From Candidatus Sabulitectum sp. (GTDB lineage: Bacteria > Fermentibacterota > Fermentibacteria > Fermentibacterales > JCC-6): a stretch of DNA of 59,040 nt. Shown here piece after piece: positions 42,795-52,937 of the stretch. The stretch covers positions 90,868 to 149,907 of the forward strand of contig JAGLDY010000013.1 of assembly GCA_023145375.1 (NCBI GenBank), written 5' to 3'. The position numbers and the translations under genes are program-made. How positions within the stretch are numbered: the first letter of the stretch is position 1; each line of letters opens with the position of its first letter. Under the pieces are notes generated by a model that searched no databases, was not told where the DNA came from, and worked only from the letters and a program-made list of their open reading frames with translations.

Positions 42795-45119
42795 CTACCC
42801 CTTAAGCAACACGATGGAAGCTCCCGTGCCTCCCTCTTCAGGTGAAGCCATTGATACACTTTTCAGCCTTTTATCCCTTCTGAGCCACTCTATTACACCC
42901 TGCATCAGCCGTCCTTTGCCATGAACAACTCTGATCCTTTTCAAGCCTATGGCAGCACAGTTATCAAGCTTTATATCAAGCTCAGCGATGGCTTCGTCAA
43001 CTGTCATTCCAAGCAGATTGGCCTCGGGTTTCTCCTGAATTGCCTGGTACTCTGAAGAAGCTGTCAGCTTCTCTTCAAAAGGGGCAAGTTTTATCAACTG
43101 ACTCAATTTCTTTTTAACAAGAACCGAACCTATCCTCACCATGGCATTGGAGCGACCTGCCTTCTCCACAATACCAGGTACAGACCATCCCTGGATCTGA
43201 ACATGATCACCGGAGTGAATGGAAAGATCAGTATCATCAGGAGATGATTCATGGGCTTCCGGGCTGTCCTCCGGTGCCTCACGGGCAGCAAGCTCATCAA
43301 GTTTTCTCCTGGCCTCGCGCCTCTCATGAGCCGACGGGGAATTTGCCATGGATACCATAAGAGAATCTGCTTTTGACTGTATGCTCTTTAAAGCCTGGAC
43401 TTTTTCCACATCAACTGCTTCTATTCTCTTTTCCAGATCGTCTCTGGTCTGGATCAGCTGCTTTTCAAGAGACTTTCTGCTTTTTCTTGTGTGCTTTCTT
43501 TCCTCTGTAAGGCGGTACAGTTCCTTCCTTCTAGTCTCCTCCAGATCCCGTAGGGTGACCACAAGGCTGTCAAGACTGAAAGAGTCTCCTGCAAGATCAA
43601 AAGCTTTTTTAAGCATATCGTCGGGAAAACCTGCCATGGCTGCAGCTTCAAGGGTGCAGGATGCTCCGGGAATGTCTGCTATAAACTGGAATCCAGGCGT
43701 AAGAGTTTCGGGATCGAAAGACATGGATCCATTATGAAAACCGGGCTTCTCCCTTGCGAGAAGTTTCAACTGCCCCATGTGAGTGCTCACAATGGTTCTA
43801 ACTCCGGAATCTGCAAGTTCTTCAAGAAAAACTGCCGCAAGTGCTGCTCCGGTGACCGGGTCAGTTCCTGCAGCCGGTTCATCTATGATGGCCAGGGTCT
43901 CAGAATCTCCATTCAGCAGAATACTCCTCTGTTCGGAAAGCCTCGCTGAATACGTACTCAGGTGCATGGCAATCGACTGATTGTCTCCCATGGAAACCAT
44001 GACCTTGCTGAAGAACGGCATGGAAGAGGCTGCTCCCGCATGGACGCCAAGGCCGCTTCTGTTACAGATAGAAGCCAGAGCCAGAGCCTTCAAAAGCACA
44101 CTTTTCCCCCCGGCATTCGGCCCGCTGATCACCAGTACGCGCCAGCTTTCCTCAAGATTCACCCTGCTCTTTACCACCGTATCCGCCGGAAGCAGCGGGT
44201 GGGCAAGCTCTCTCAGGTCAAGACGCCCCTCCTCAGGAAAAACTGTCTCCCGGTGAATGTGATATCGTGCTCTGGCATAAATAAGATCCAGACCACCAAG
44301 AATCTCGATCCCCTTCTCGATTTCTTCCAGTCGCTCTCTTAAAGATGAAGTGGCTTCCCTTAGTATCCGTCTCCGCTCCTGCTGAAGATCAAGCAGCGCT
44401 TCCTGAAGTTCATTCCCACCCTCTACAAGCTCCGCTGGTTCGATGAAGAGAGTTGCACCACTTTCGGATCTGTCGTGGATCAAACCCTTCACAGAACCCC
44501 TTTTACCGGAAGCCACCGGAAGAACAAATCTTCCGGATCTGATGGATGGAGGAGAATCCCTTAGCACCCCGATGCCAGCCAGCTTTGATGAAATAGCTGA
44601 TAATCTTGCGGTGAGTGAAGAACGGAGAGACTGTATCCTCCTGGATATCCTCTTCAGTTCGGGAGAAGCGTCAGAAGTCAGTTCCCCGTCTGCAGTTGTA
44701 ATACGCATAAGTTTTCTGGAAAGAGTGTCCAGTATGGGGATCTCAGATATTTGACGGTCCAGTGCATCCGCAGCTATATCTGCTGAGTCAGCTACTTTAT
44801 CTGAGAAAGTCTTCATGTCCCGGAGTGCCTCTCCGGTACTCCTTAGATGATGCGGTTCAAGGGCGATTGCCCCCTTAACAAGGGCTTCCACAGCCTCAAT
44901 GATCCCCTGCAGGTTTGAGACAGGGGGTTCCACCCCCTGACCGATCAGCTCTGAACCATGAAGCGTTTCTTCCTGAAGTATTCCGGCTGAGGCCCTAGAG
45001 TCTGCAGGAAGCAGTTCTGAAACAAGTTCTTTCCCCCGCCGGCTTCCTGCGTACTCCTGAACCACCTTAAGAATTCCGGGAAACTCAAGTCGATGCAGTG
45101 AAGGGTCAAGAGGTCTCAT
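42795..45119 (-). CDS. mutS2: Endonuclease MutS2 (ribosome rescue / DNA processing ATPase with Smr domain)
   Basis: MutS2 protein of 774 residues, starting at ATG 45119, which overlaps dnaJ by 14 nt. Order: an N-terminal clamp/core ([73 protein letters not shown]), the ATPase domain with Walker [10 protein letters not shown], Walker [16 protein letters not shown] and STHMGQL, then a coiled coil, a KOW-like basic segment ([30 protein letters not shown]), and a C-terminal Smr nuclease domain ([37 protein letters not shown]). Known MutS2 proteins suppress recombination or split collided ribosomes. Confidence 0.95.
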   Translation of the reverse strand: MRPLDPSLHRLEFPGILKVVQEYAGSRRGKELVSELLPADSRASAGILQEETLHGSELIGQGVEPPVSNLQGIIEAVEALVKGAIALEPHHLRSTGEALRDMKTFSDKVADSADIAADALDRQISEIPILDTLSRKLMRITTADGELTSDASPELKRISRRIQSLRSSLTARLSAISSKLAGIGVLRDSPPSIRSGRFVLPVASGKRGSVKGLIHDRSESGATLFIEPAELVEGGNELQEALLDLQQERRRILREATSSLRERLEEIEKGIEILGGLDLIYARARYHIHRETVFPEEGRLDLRELAHPLLPADTVVKSRVNLEESWRVLVISGPNAGGKSVLLKALALASICNRSGLGVHAGAASSMPFFSKVMVSMGDNQSIAMHLSTYSARLSEQRSILLNGDSETLAIIDEPAAGTDPVTGAALAAVFLEELADSGVRTIVSTHMGQLKLLAREKPGFHNGSMSFDPETLTPGFQFIADIPGASCTLEAAAMAGFPDDMLKKAFDLAGDSFSLDSLVVTLRDLEETRRKELYRLTEERKHTRKSRKSLEKQLIQTRDDLEKRIEAVDVEKVQALKSIQSKADSLMVSMANSPSAHERREARRKLDELAAREAPEDSPEAHESSPDDTDLSIHSGDHVQIQGWSVPGIVEKAGRSNAMVRIGSVLVKKKLSQLIKLAPFEEKLTASSEYQAIQEKPEANLLGMTVDEAIAELDIKLDNCAAIGLKRIRVVHGKGRLMQGVIEWLRRDKRLKSVSMASPEEGGTGASIVLLKG

Positions 45120-46206
45120 CACTTGCTGTTCTTGCTTTGAATGAGGGTGACTCATCAAGTTGCCTCAAAAGCTCCTTTTCACTCCGTTTCACTTTGCCTG
45201 GCACATGAATATCGACCTCTACCAGAAGATCACCTCTGCCCCGTCTGTTCAATCTGCCCATACCATAGTTCTTCTGTTTGATTCTGGTACCGGCACCGGT
45301 TCCGTTGCCCACCTTGATCTTCAGCAAGCCACCATCCGGTGAAGGCACAGAGAATTCTCCTCCCATAACAGCCTGAGAGTATGAGATGATCAGCGGGTAA
45401 ACAAGATCGTCCTCTTCCCTCTTGAACGGTCCGTAATCAATGTCATTAATAAGAAGCTTGAGATCTCCGGGAACCCCTCCATGCCCCGGGTGGTGTCCCT
45501 GACCTCTCAGACGAATGTAATGTCCTCTGGAAAGACCTGCAGGAAGATCCACAGCAATGGTGGACTTCTTCTTTTCAAACCCTCTGCCTCGACAGTGGGA
45601 GCAAATCTTTTTGGGAATTGTTCCCCTGCCTCCGCATGTACTACACTGGCTTACCGTTCGAAAGCTCCCAAGGAGGGTATTTCTTATACTGGAGACCTTA
45701 CCCATACCGTTGCAATCTTTGCAACTCTCCGTACCTGAGGCCTTATCCGCGCCTGATCCAGAGCATTCACCGCAGGGTACATTCCTCTCCACCTCAATTT
45801 CCCGACGCCCACCCAGTGCAGCTTCCTCCAGGTCAAGATCGACCCTTACAGTAACATCCTCACCGTGAACTACTCCAGACCCTGACCCACCGGCACCGAA
45901 ACCGAAGTTCTCCATGAACGCACGAAGGGCATCATCCAGCCCGAACCCGCTGAAAATGTCATGCATTCCGCCCATTCCACCGGATGGTCCTGGATCGTCT
46001 GTGGTCCCATAACGGTCATAAGCGTCCCTTCTGGACGGGTCGCTGAGTACCTCATAAGCCCTGGCAACCTTTTTGAAACGCTCTTCGGCCCTGTGATCAC
46101 CGGGGTTGCGATCCGGATGATTCTTCATCGCTGCTGTACGATAGGCCTTCTTAATATCCTCGGCGGACGCGTTTCGATCCACGCCTAATACTTCATAGGG
46201 ATTCAT
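45106..46206 (-). CDS. dnaJ: Chaperone DnaJ
   Basis: Hsp40 co-chaperone of DnaK. The 366-residue product has a J domain (residues 1-65, with HPD in NHPDRNPG), a short G/F linker, the zinc-finger domain with four CxxCxGxG-type repeats ([32 protein letters not shown]) and a C-terminal substrate domain ([31 protein letters not shown]). It lies 67 nt downstream of dnaK. No grpE is seen in this window. The gene ends inside the start of mutS2. Confidence 0.95.
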   Translation of the reverse strand: MNPYEVLGVDRNASAEDIKKAYRTAAMKNHPDRNPGDHRAEERFKKVARAYEVLSDPSRRDAYDRYGTTDDPGPSGGMGGMHDIFSGFGLDDALRAFMENFGFGAGGSGSGVVHGEDVTVRVDLDLEEAALGGRREIEVERNVPCGECSGSGADKASGTESCKDCNGMGKVSSIRNTLLGSFRTVSQCSTCGGRGTIPKKICSHCRGRGFEKKKSTIAVDLPAGLSRGHYIRLRGQGHHPGHGGVPGDLKLLINDIDYGPFKREEDDLVYPLIISYSQAVMGGEFSVPSPDGGLLKIKVGNGTGAGTRIKQKNYGMGRLNRRGRGDLLVEVDIHVPGKVKRSEKELLRQLDESPSFKARTASDETS

Positions 46207-46273
46207 AGTACAAAATATAACGACCGGAGGCAGAGAAGAACAAAAGTGTCAGGTCCTCAAAAGCAGAAAGACT

Positions 46274-48145
46274 CTATTTCGGTAGTTTGTCTCCGTCTTC
46301 CATTTTTGCGAATGAATCCATGAACTCTGCTGCTGGATCATCATCATCCGATTCAAAAACCTCTATAAGCTTTGAAACGGAGCTGATAAGCTGATGGACA
46401 TCACTGATTTCCCTGGCAAGAGCGAGAGTGTCGTCTGTGTCCCGGAGAGTCTTGAGTTTCTTTAATTCTGTCTCAAGCTCAACCCATGATTCCTTATCAA
46501 GTTCTTCAGAGGCGACTGCTATGACCTTTGACGCTTCGTAGATGACTTCATCAGCTTCATTCCTGAGAGTAACAAGTTTCAGTTTTATCCTGTCAGCGTC
46601 GGCATTGGTGGAAGCTTCCCTGCGAAGTCTCTCTATGTCAGCTCCACTGAGTCCTCCGCTTGGGTTGACCTCGATACTCTGTTCCTGCCCTGTGGTTGTG
46701 TCCCGCGCTGAAACACTGAGAATACCGTTAGCATCGATCTCGAAGACAACCTCTATACGAGGATCTCCACGTTTGGCAGAACCGATGCCCCGCAACTCGA
46801 AAGTTCCAAGACTCCGGTTTCCGTCTATGATCTCCCTTTCGCCCTGTGCCACATGAACACCCACTACGGACTGATTGTCGCTTGCTGTGGTGAATATCCT
46901 GCTATTCCTGGTTGGAACAGGACTGTTCCTCTGTATGATAGGAGCCATGATTCCACCAAGGGTCTCCACGCCAAGTGTCAGCGGAGTTACATCGATAAGA
47001 ACAAGGTCTTTTCGCTGACCGGTAAGGACAGAGCTTTCTATCGCTGCTCCAAGAGCCACCACTTCATCGGGGTTCACCGACTGGGCAGGCTTCCTGCCGA
47101 AGAACTCTTCCACCAGTTTCTGAACCATGGGGATCCTGGTCGATCCACCAACAAGCACTACATGGTCGATCTGATCGATGGTTAATTCTGCATCTTCAAC
47201 AGCCTTGCTGCACAATGGAATGGTCTTCTTGATGAGATCAGCAGAAAGCTCTTCGAACAGCTTTCTTGTAACTGTTATCTCAAGATGAACCGGTCCGGAC
47301 TCGCCTGTGGCAATGAAGGGAAGGTTGATGTCTGTTTCCTGGGTCATGGAAAGCTCACACTTTGCCCGTTCTGCAGCCTCTCGCACCCTCTGAGGGGCAA
47401 TATTGTCCTTGCTGAGGTCTATACCTGTCTCTGACTTGAACTCGCTCATTATCCAGTGGACAAGCAGTGTATCAAGGTCATCTCCACCAAGACTGGTGTC
47501 TCCCAGAGTAGCTTTAACCTCAAAAACGCCGTCTATGACCTGAAGAATACTCACATCAAAGGTTCCGCCTCCGAAATCATAAACAACAAGCCTCTTTCTT
47601 TCCTTCGGGTCAAGGAAAGCAAGCGCTGCTGCAGTGGGCTCATTCAGAACCCTTCGAACATTAAAACCTGCGATCTTTCCCGCGGCTTTCGTGGCCTGAC
47701 GCTGGATCTCATTAAAATAAGCTGGAACAGTTATCACTGCGTCAGTAACTTCCTCGCCAAGGAACTCTTCTGCTGTGGCCTTCAGCTGCTGCAGTATTAT
47801 TGCTGATATCTCGGGGGGTGTGTAGATCTTATCCAATATCTTAACCGCAGCATCACCGTTTGTGTTCTCAACAATTTCATAGGAAACATCATTAATATGA
47901 TCTGCAATCTCAGAATAACGGCGACCCATAAGCCTCTTGATACTGCCAACAGTGTTTTTGGGGTTTGTTATGGCCTGTCTTCTTGCAACCAGACCCACAA
48001 GCCTCTCTCCTTTAGCAGAAAATGCCACAACGGAAGGCATCACTCGGGAACCGCTCTTTGACTGGATAACAGTAGGATGCCCACCATCACTGAAAGCAAT
48101 GCAGGAGTTTGTCGTTCCAAGGTCGATTCCTATGGTTCTTCCCAT
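46274..48145 (-). CDS. dnaK: Chaperone DnaK (Hsp70)
   Basis: ATP-dependent Hsp70 chaperone of 623 residues. The start ATG 48145 is preferred because CTGGAGGGG lies 5-13 nt upstream and the protein then begins [14 protein letters not shown]; a TTG at 48211 adds 22 residues with no family match. Seen: nucleotide-binding domain motifs [46 protein letters not shown], then the linker [14 protein letters not shown], a peptide-binding beta domain ([19 protein letters not shown]) and a helical lid shortened at the C-terminus, lacking the EEVD-like tail. First gene of the unit dnaK-dnaJ-mutS2-dnaG-sigma-ABC. Confidence 0.96.
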   Translation of the reverse strand: MGRTIGIDLGTTNSCIAFSDGGHPTVIQSKSGSRVMPSVVAFSAKGERLVGLVARRQAITNPKNTVGSIKRLMGRRYSEIADHINDVSYEIVENTNGDAAVKILDKIYTPPEISAIILQQLKATAEEFLGEEVTDAVITVPAYFNEIQRQATKAAGKIAGFNVRRVLNEPTAAALAFLDPKERKRLVVYDFGGGTFDVSILQVIDGVFEVKATLGDTSLGGDDLDTLLVHWIMSEFKSETGIDLSKDNIAPQRVREAAERAKCELSMTQETDINLPFIATGESGPVHLEITVTRKLFEELSADLIKKTIPLCSKAVEDAELTIDQIDHVVLVGGSTRIPMVQKLVEEFFGRKPAQSVNPDEVVALGAAIESSVLTGQRKDLVLIDVTPLTLGVETLGGIMAPIIQRNSPVPTRNSRIFTTASDNQSVVGVHVAQGEREIIDGNRSLGTFELRGIGSAKRGDPRIEVVFEIDANGILSVSARDTTTGQEQSIEVNPSGGLSGADIERLRREASTNADADRIKLKLVTLRNEADEVIYEASKVIAVASEELDKESWVELETELKKLKTLRDTDDTLALAREISDVHQLISSVSKLIEVFESDDDDPAAEFMDSFAKMEDGDKLPK

Positions 48146-48200
48146 ATCTGCCCCTCCAGACAAGAAACTATCATTAAAAGTATTTAAATCGCCCCCGGAG

Positions 48201-48230
48201 ATATTACCCACCGGGTAGTCAGGTCGTTAA
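48201..48230 (-). promoter_or_regulatory. Candidate promoter for the dnaK-led unit with hairpin in its spacer
   Basis: Minus strand: TTAACG (48230-48225), 18-bp spacer, TAATAT (48206-48201), each 4/6 to consensus, giving a 5' leader of about 50 nt. The spacer holds TACCC-acc-GGGTA (48205-48217), a small inverted repeat. No CIRCE element (TTAGCACTC) is present, so HrcA-type control is not suggested. Confidence 0.35.
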
Positions 48231-48272
48231 TTCAGTCTAGGAATAGAATTACATCCATCTATGGTGTCAACC

Positions 48273-49286
48273 TCACCATTCGATACTGTCAGGAGAAGAA
48301 ATAACACCCTTCTCGCAGATTATTGAGGTGATGAATTTCACCGGAGTAACATCAAATGCAGGATTGTAAACCTCAACCCCTGCAGGAAGTATCTGCCTTC
48401 CGCCAAAACCGGCGAGTTCCTCTCTGCCCCTCTCCTCTATAACAATGGAAGTACCGTCAGGTGAACCGGGGTCGAATGTGGACACCGGTGCAACTATATA
48501 GAAAGGAACTCCAGCCTCAGAAGCGGCAAGAGCAAGCGGGTATGTTCCTATTTTGTTTGCAGAGTCACCGTTCATGGCGATTCTGTCAGCTCCGGTTATC
48601 ACAGCATCTATACTCCCGGTGCGAAGCAGAGAAGCAGCGGCGGAATCTGGAAGTACCTTTACCGGTATCCCCGCCTTCTTCAACTCCCAGGAGGTTAGTC
48701 TGGCTCCCTGGAGAAGCGGTCTTGTCTCATCGGCATACACCATTGAAAGAAGCCCTCGTGAATGTGCTTCATAGATCACCGCAAGCGCTGTACCCAGACC
48801 TGCAGTGGCCAGTCCTCCTGCATTACAGTGGGTAAGCACTGTACAGTTGTCCGGAAGCAGATCAGCCCCGAAACGACCCATGGTCCTGCTTGCCTCCAGA
48901 TCCTCCTCATAAAGGTTATGGGCACTATTCAGCAGCCTTTCTATGGCTTCGGTTCTGGAAGGTGATGAAAAGAGGATCTTCCTCTGTATGTCAAGGCAGT
49001 GAAAAAGATTCACAGCGGTGGGTCTTGTTGCTGCAAGAATATCAAACTGCCTGTTGCAGTCCTCAGAAAAGCTGCTTGACCCAGCAGTCTCCAGAGCAGC
49101 GATCACAGCACCGTAGGCAGCAGCAATCCCAATGGCCGGAGCCCCTCGAACTGCAAGAGTCTTTATGGCAGAAGCAACTTCTCCGATTGTTCTGCAATGA
49201 AGATAGACCTCTTCCCCGGGAAGAAGTCTCTGATCGAGAAGTTTCAGCCGGTCAATCTGCCATTCCAGAGTTGGTACCGGTTTCAC
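48273..49286 (-). CDS. mtnA: S-methyl-5-thioribose-1-phosphate isomerase
   Basis: Methionine-salvage isomerase converting methylthioribose-1-phosphate to methylthioribulose-1-phosphate. 337 residues from GTG 49286, which overlaps the coaC stop (GTGA). Seen: VRGAPAIGIAAAYG near residue 45, the catalytic Cys in TVLTHCNAGGLATAGLGTAL, YADETRPLLQGARLTSWEL and the catalytic Asp in VITGADRIAMNGDSANKIGTYPLA. All are MtnA rather than eIF2B-like hallmarks. No mtnB/C/D partners are visible, so the pathway may be partial or end in a different salvage route; several anaerobes use MtnA for DHAP-shunt purposes. Confidence 0.93.
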   Translation of the reverse strand: MKPVPTLEWQIDRLKLLDQRLLPGEEVYLHCRTIGEVASAIKTLAVRGAPAIGIAAAYGAVIAALETAGSSSFSEDCNRQFDILAATRPTAVNLFHCLDIQRKILFSSPSRTEAIERLLNSAHNLYEEDLEASRTMGRFGADLLPDNCTVLTHCNAGGLATAGLGTALAVIYEAHSRGLLSMVYADETRPLLQGARLTSWELKKAGIPVKVLPDSAAASLLRTGSIDAVITGADRIAMNGDSANKIGTYPLALAASEAGVPFYIVAPVSTFDPGSPDGTSIVIEERGREELAGFGGRQILPAGVEVYNPAFDVTPVKFITSIICEKGVISSPDSIEW

Positions 49287-49831
49287 CGGGGACCTCTGAT
49301 CTCAAGTAAATCACTGCATACAACTGCAATATCAATCGGTTCCATCATTCGGCCATTGCCCACAGTTCCACATGCAAGAATTCCCTGAACCGGACCAGCG
49401 AACCTGATCCCCCGTGAGGAAAGGATCTTTACATTGGCCTGAACAGCCTGGTTATCCCACATTCTGGTGTTCATTGCAGGAGCCATCAGAACAGGCGCAT
49501 TACAGGCAAGGAAAGAAGATGTGAGCAGATCATCTGCAAGGCCATGTGCTGAACGGGCCAGGAAGTTGGCAGTGGCCGGTGCGACTATCATCAGATCCAG
49601 GTTGTCGGTAAGATCTAAGTGAGGAATGGATGCTGAAGGTGGTGACGGGAACAGATCTGTGTAACATGGTGATCCGGATACTGCTGAAAGCTGAGTAGAA
49701 GTAATGAAATTAGAAGCTGATCCGGTGAGAATGCAACGGACGCTGTGTCCTGATTTTCTAAGAATAGACGCAAGACTCACAGCCTTGAACGCTGCAGCTC
49801 CACCGGTAACCCCGAGAAGGATCTCCGCCAT
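49283..49831 (-). CDS. coaC: Phosphopantothenoylcysteine decarboxylase, stand-alone (CoaC)
   Basis: Flavoprotein (HFCD family) that decarboxylates phosphopantothenoylcysteine in coenzyme A synthesis. 182 residues only, without the CoaB synthetase half usually fused in bacteria. Seen: LLGVTGGAAAFKAVSLASIL (FMN-binding start), the catalytic His in SIPHLDLTD, MIVAPATANFLA, the substrate clamp motif APAMNTRMWDNQAVQANV and the catalytic Cys in GILACGTVGNGRM. The neighbour coaX supplies pantothenate kinase activity, so the assignment to CoA rather than to a lantibiotic-type or UbiX flavoprotein is supported by context. Confidence 0.9.
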   Translation of the reverse strand: MAEILLGVTGGAAAFKAVSLASILRKSGHSVRCILTGSASNFITSTQLSAVSGSPCYTDLFPSPPSASIPHLDLTDNLDLMIVAPATANFLARSAHGLADDLLTSSFLACNAPVLMAPAMNTRMWDNQAVQANVKILSSRGIRFAGPVQGILACGTVGNGRMMEPIDIAVVCSDLLEIRGPR

Positions 49832-49834
49832 GAG

Positions 49835-50602
49835 TTAACTCCCTTTCTCTCCGTTTTTCCGTCCAATTTCGTTTATGCCCAGCAATGTCAATTCGGGACA
49901 TATCCTGAAACTGTGTCTGCACCTGCTTCCCAGCGCCTGTCCCCATCCTCCGGTGGCCCACAGTTCCGGAACAGAGTCGAACTCAGCAGAGATCAGATCA
50001 ATTATGTGATCTGCTGCCCCCACTGCGCTGAAAAGAACACCTGATCTGATTGCATGGGCGGTAGTTCTTCCAACAACACTCTCCGGGAACACAAGATCGA
50101 TGGGATTCAATCTTTCAGCTTTCTTGAACAATTCACCGGCGGAAGTACCCACACCGGGGCTTATTGCTCCTCCAAGGTACCTGCCTGCCCCGTCTATAAC
50201 ATCGAAAGTGGTAGCTGTGCCGAAATCCACCACCACCGCCGGCAATCTCCCCTGTACAATGGCTGCCACAGCATTTGCCAGTCTGTCCGGTCCTATCTCA
50301 TGTGGATATTTGTAGCCAAGCTCGATCCCTGCAGTAGCACAGGATACATCTACAGGAGTAATCTTCAGCCACCTTTCGCACATGTTGATAACAGTGTGAC
50401 GAACCTGGGGAACCACGCAGGCAAACGCCACATCATCCGGTGGTGAAAAGCCTTCACTCCTTAACAGTGCTTCAGTAAGTATTCTGAGTTCATCAGCAGT
50501 CCACCGCTGGGTTCTGATCCTCCACTGTCCAAGAAGCTTATCCTTCTCAAAAAGCGCAAGTGCTGTCTTTGTATTTCCTACATCCACAGAAAGCCTTCTC
50601 AT
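49835..50602 (-). CDS. coaX: Type III pantothenate kinase
   Basis: First enzyme of coenzyme A synthesis, an ASKHA-fold kinase. 255 residues: phosphate-1 motif DVGNTKTALALFE at 7-19, VPQVRHTVINMCERWLKI, GADRLANA-type segment GPDRLANAVAAIVQGRLPAVVVDFGTATTFDVID containing the catalytic Asp and the phosphate-2 motif, GGAISPGVGTSAGELFKKAERLN and ATGGWGQAL. It overlaps nadC by 4 nt and lies 3 nt from coaC. NAD and CoA precursors are thus made from one operon. Confidence 0.95.
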   Translation of the reverse strand: MRRLSVDVGNTKTALALFEKDKLLGQWRIRTQRWTADELRILTEALLRSEGFSPPDDVAFACVVPQVRHTVINMCERWLKITPVDVSCATAGIELGYKYPHEIGPDRLANAVAAIVQGRLPAVVVDFGTATTFDVIDGAGRYLGGAISPGVGTSAGELFKKAERLNPIDLVFPESVVGRTTAHAIRSGVLFSAVGAADHIIDLISAEFDSVPELWATGGWGQALGSRCRHSFRICPELTLLGINEIGRKNGEKGS

Positions 50603-51480
50603 ACAGGCTCCTTATTGAGACCGTAATACCAGTCAAGACCGATATCTGACGACCTCACAGAATGGGTAAGCATTCCAACTGAGATTCCATCTACCCCGGT
50701 TTCCGCTACTGCTCTCACAGCGGCAAGTGTGATCCCCCCGGAGGCTTCAAGATATATACCGGAATCCCCGGTGATGGAAACAGCTTCTTCCAGCTCTTCC
50801 AGAGACATGTTGTCCAGCAGTATCCTGTCAGGTGAATAAGGAAGAACGGTTCGCAGCTGTTGCAGAGAATCAACTTCCACCTCAATTGGAATGTGCATAT
50901 CCCGTAATCTGCCTATCACAGGAGCAAGGTTCCCAACACCTCCAATTGCTGCCAGGTGATTATCTTTCAGCATTGCCATGTCAGCAAGAGATGACCTGTG
51001 GTTAACTCCGCCGCCCATACGAACAGCATACTTCTCAAGGGCTCTCATACCTGGAGTGGTCTTTCTTGTATCCAGTATCTCCACTTCACAACCGGAGCAG
51101 AGGCTTACGAACTTAAAGGTTGTTGAAGCTATTCCGCACAATCTGGAAAGAATATTCAGAAAAACCCTTTCCCCGCGAAGAACTGAGGCTGCAGGACCAT
51201 GGATCGTGGCCATCCTCTTGCCTGCTGGAATACTCCTGCCTTCTTCCACAAGAACATCAACTCGAACTCCGTCTGGAAGCATTGCAAACACAACAGAAGC
51301 CAGATGGAGACCTGCTGTCACAATGCTCTCCCGGGAGTTCACTGAGCATATCACCGGTAGATCACCGGATCCCCCGAGAGATAAAGAAGCAGCATCAGCA
51401 AGTGCCTCATCCTCAAGAAGGGCATTCTTTATCAAGACCTCTGCCACTGCAAACGGGTCGGTCCAGTCAATAATGCTCAT
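50599..51480 (-). CDS. nadC: Nicotinate-nucleotide diphosphorylase (carboxylating), quinolinate phosphoribosyltransferase
   Basis: Makes nicotinate mononucleotide from quinolinate and PRPP in de novo NAD synthesis. 293 residues: an N-terminal alpha/beta sandwich (VLVEEGRSIPAGKRMATIHGPAASVLRGERVFLNILSRLCGIAS) with the RxxLN core, then the barrel with the substrate-binding DTRKTTPGMRALEKYAVRMGGGVNHR, the catalytic MLKDNHLAAIGG, IEVEVDSLQQL, RILLDNMSLEELEEAV and YLEASGGITLAAVRAVAETGVDGISVG. Complete. nadA and nadB are outside the window. Confidence 0.96.
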   Translation of the reverse strand: MSIIDWTDPFAVAEVLIKNALLEDEALADAASLSLGGSGDLPVICSVNSRESIVTAGLHLASVVFAMLPDGVRVDVLVEEGRSIPAGKRMATIHGPAASVLRGERVFLNILSRLCGIASTTFKFVSLCSGCEVEILDTRKTTPGMRALEKYAVRMGGGVNHRSSLADMAMLKDNHLAAIGGVGNLAPVIGRLRDMHIPIEVEVDSLQQLRTVLPYSPDRILLDNMSLEELEEAVSITGDSGIYLEASGGITLAAVRAVAETGVDGISVGMLTHSVRSSDIGLDWYYGLNKEPV

Positions 51481-52937
51481 AAAAAACCCTCCCCATCCGT
51501 AAAAGCATTCTTAGCAGAAACCATCCTGCCGTTCTTCATTGTCGCTTCCACTGTAACACCATCAAGCCCCTGAAATGGATCACCAGAGAGGAAGACCATA
51601 TCAGCAGTCCTTCCCGGGGCAAGCGGTAGAGAAAGATGATCCAGTCCTGAGATCAAAGCAGCATCAAGGGTATACGCAGAAAGTGCCCGGGTCATTGAAA
51701 GAGACTCATCTGTATTTCTGTGCCTGGTGGCTCCCATGAGCCCGTAAAGAGGATCAAGAGGCATACAGTCGCTTCCAAAACCAAGACGAAACCCGGAATC
51801 CAGTACGGTCTTGAACGGATTGAGCATGATGGATCTATCTTCAGAAAGAATTCTGTCATACATCCCACCGGGTCTCTGCCATCTCTCTACAAAATTGGGC
51901 TGCATACTGAAAATATGATACTCCGGATCCCATGTTCCAGGCCATGCATTCAGCAGATCCTCTCCGTGCTCGATCCGGACAGGGAATCCATGGCCCAGGG
52001 TTCTGAAAGCCCTGTTGGATACCCTGTCCAGCTGTTGAAGAGCCCTGCCTCCAATGGCATGAACACAGACTGTAAGCCCCTTCTCTCCACAGCGGGTCAT
52101 CAGTGAAAAAAGCTCCTGATCGGAGTAATGCAGTTCGCCTGCAGACCCATCAGGATAAGGATGTATCAGGGCTGCGTTCCCTGCACCCAGAGATCCGTCC
52201 AGAAAGAGCTTGATCATCTTTACATTCGTGGGCAGATCGGCAGAGGTTGCATCTAACCCACCTGCAATAACTGCCAGGGATATATCAAGTCCTTTGACGA
52301 ATTTCAGGACACTGTCTGCGGTATGTACAGTCTCAAAAGAGCAAACAGCTGTAACACCCTTACTGTAGGCCATTGCCTCAACCTGTGAAGAAGCTTCACG
52401 CAAAACCTGTTCAGGCATAGGAAAAAGAAGGTCAAAGTTCATTACAGGCCACTCCTTCAAAACCCCGGTTGACCTGTTCACCCCGGGCATATCTGACTCT
52501 AGAAGCTGAAGCATCCGGGAATTAACCATGGCGGCATGGCCACACACCCTCCGCAGGAACACCGGAACATCGGCTGTTACTGAATCGAGCATTGCCAGAG
52601 AGGGAAGCTCTTTGTCTATCCAGTCGCTTTCATCGTAGGACTCACCTCTGAGAATACCGCTCTCTTTAGAGATAACCGAAGATCGAACAAGTGAGAGTAA
52701 TTCACTGGAGGACCTGACCCCTGAGAGGTCCAGTGATGCCTCCTTAACAACCATCCATGAATAGTGTGTATGTGCATCAACAAAAGAGGGCATTGCAAAG
52801 AAGTGATCAAAAAACTCAGTATCAGAAGAGCAATCCTCAATGGATGCTATCACTCCGGAGTCATCAATATGAACTACTGTGTTTGATAGGCACGGGCTGG
52901 AGCCAGTCCAGAGATGGCGGCAGCTAACTCTGCGCAT
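51477..52937 (-). CDS. YtcJ-like amidohydrolase (Amidohydro_3)
   Basis: Metal-dependent hydrolase of the urease/dihydroorotase superfamily, 486 residues. The start ATG 52937 overlaps the GGDEF gene by 14 nt and the stop overlaps nadC by 4 nt. Seen: the first metal-binding HxH in FVDAHTHYSW, an N-terminal beta flap, KMIKLFLDGSLGAGNAAL (lysine position), VCVHAIGGRALQQL, HGFPVRIEHGEDLL and GFGSDCMPLDPLYGL, the family order. The substrate cannot be told: YtcJ relatives act on various cyclic amides and N-acyl compounds. The operon of cofactor genes gives no clue. Confidence 0.9.
   Translation of the reverse strand: MRRVSCRHLWTGSSPCLSNTVVHIDDSGVIASIEDCSSDTEFFDHFFAMPSFVDAHTHYSWMVVKEASLDLSGVRSSSELLSLVRSSVISKESGILRGESYDESDWIDKELPSLAMLDSVTADVPVFLRRVCGHAAMVNSRMLQLLESDMPGVNRSTGVLKEWPVMNFDLLFPMPEQVLREASSQVEAMAYSKGVTAVCSFETVHTADSVLKFVKGLDISLAVIAGGLDATSADLPTNVKMIKLFLDGSLGAGNAALIHPYPDGSAGELHYSDQELFSLMTRCGEKGLTVCVHAIGGRALQQLDRVSNRAFRTLGHGFPVRIEHGEDLLNAWPGTWDPEYHIFSMQPNFVERWQRPGGMYDRILSEDRSIMLNPFKTVLDSGFRLGFGSDCMPLDPLYGLMGATRHRNTDESLSMTRALSAYTLDAALISGLDHLSLPLAPGRTADMVFLSGDPFQGLDGVTVEATMKNGRMVSAKNAFTDGEGFL

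Noticed and set aside
48146-48272. CIRCE element upstream of dnaK
   Set aside because: No TTAGCACTC-N9-GAGTGCTAA or near match.
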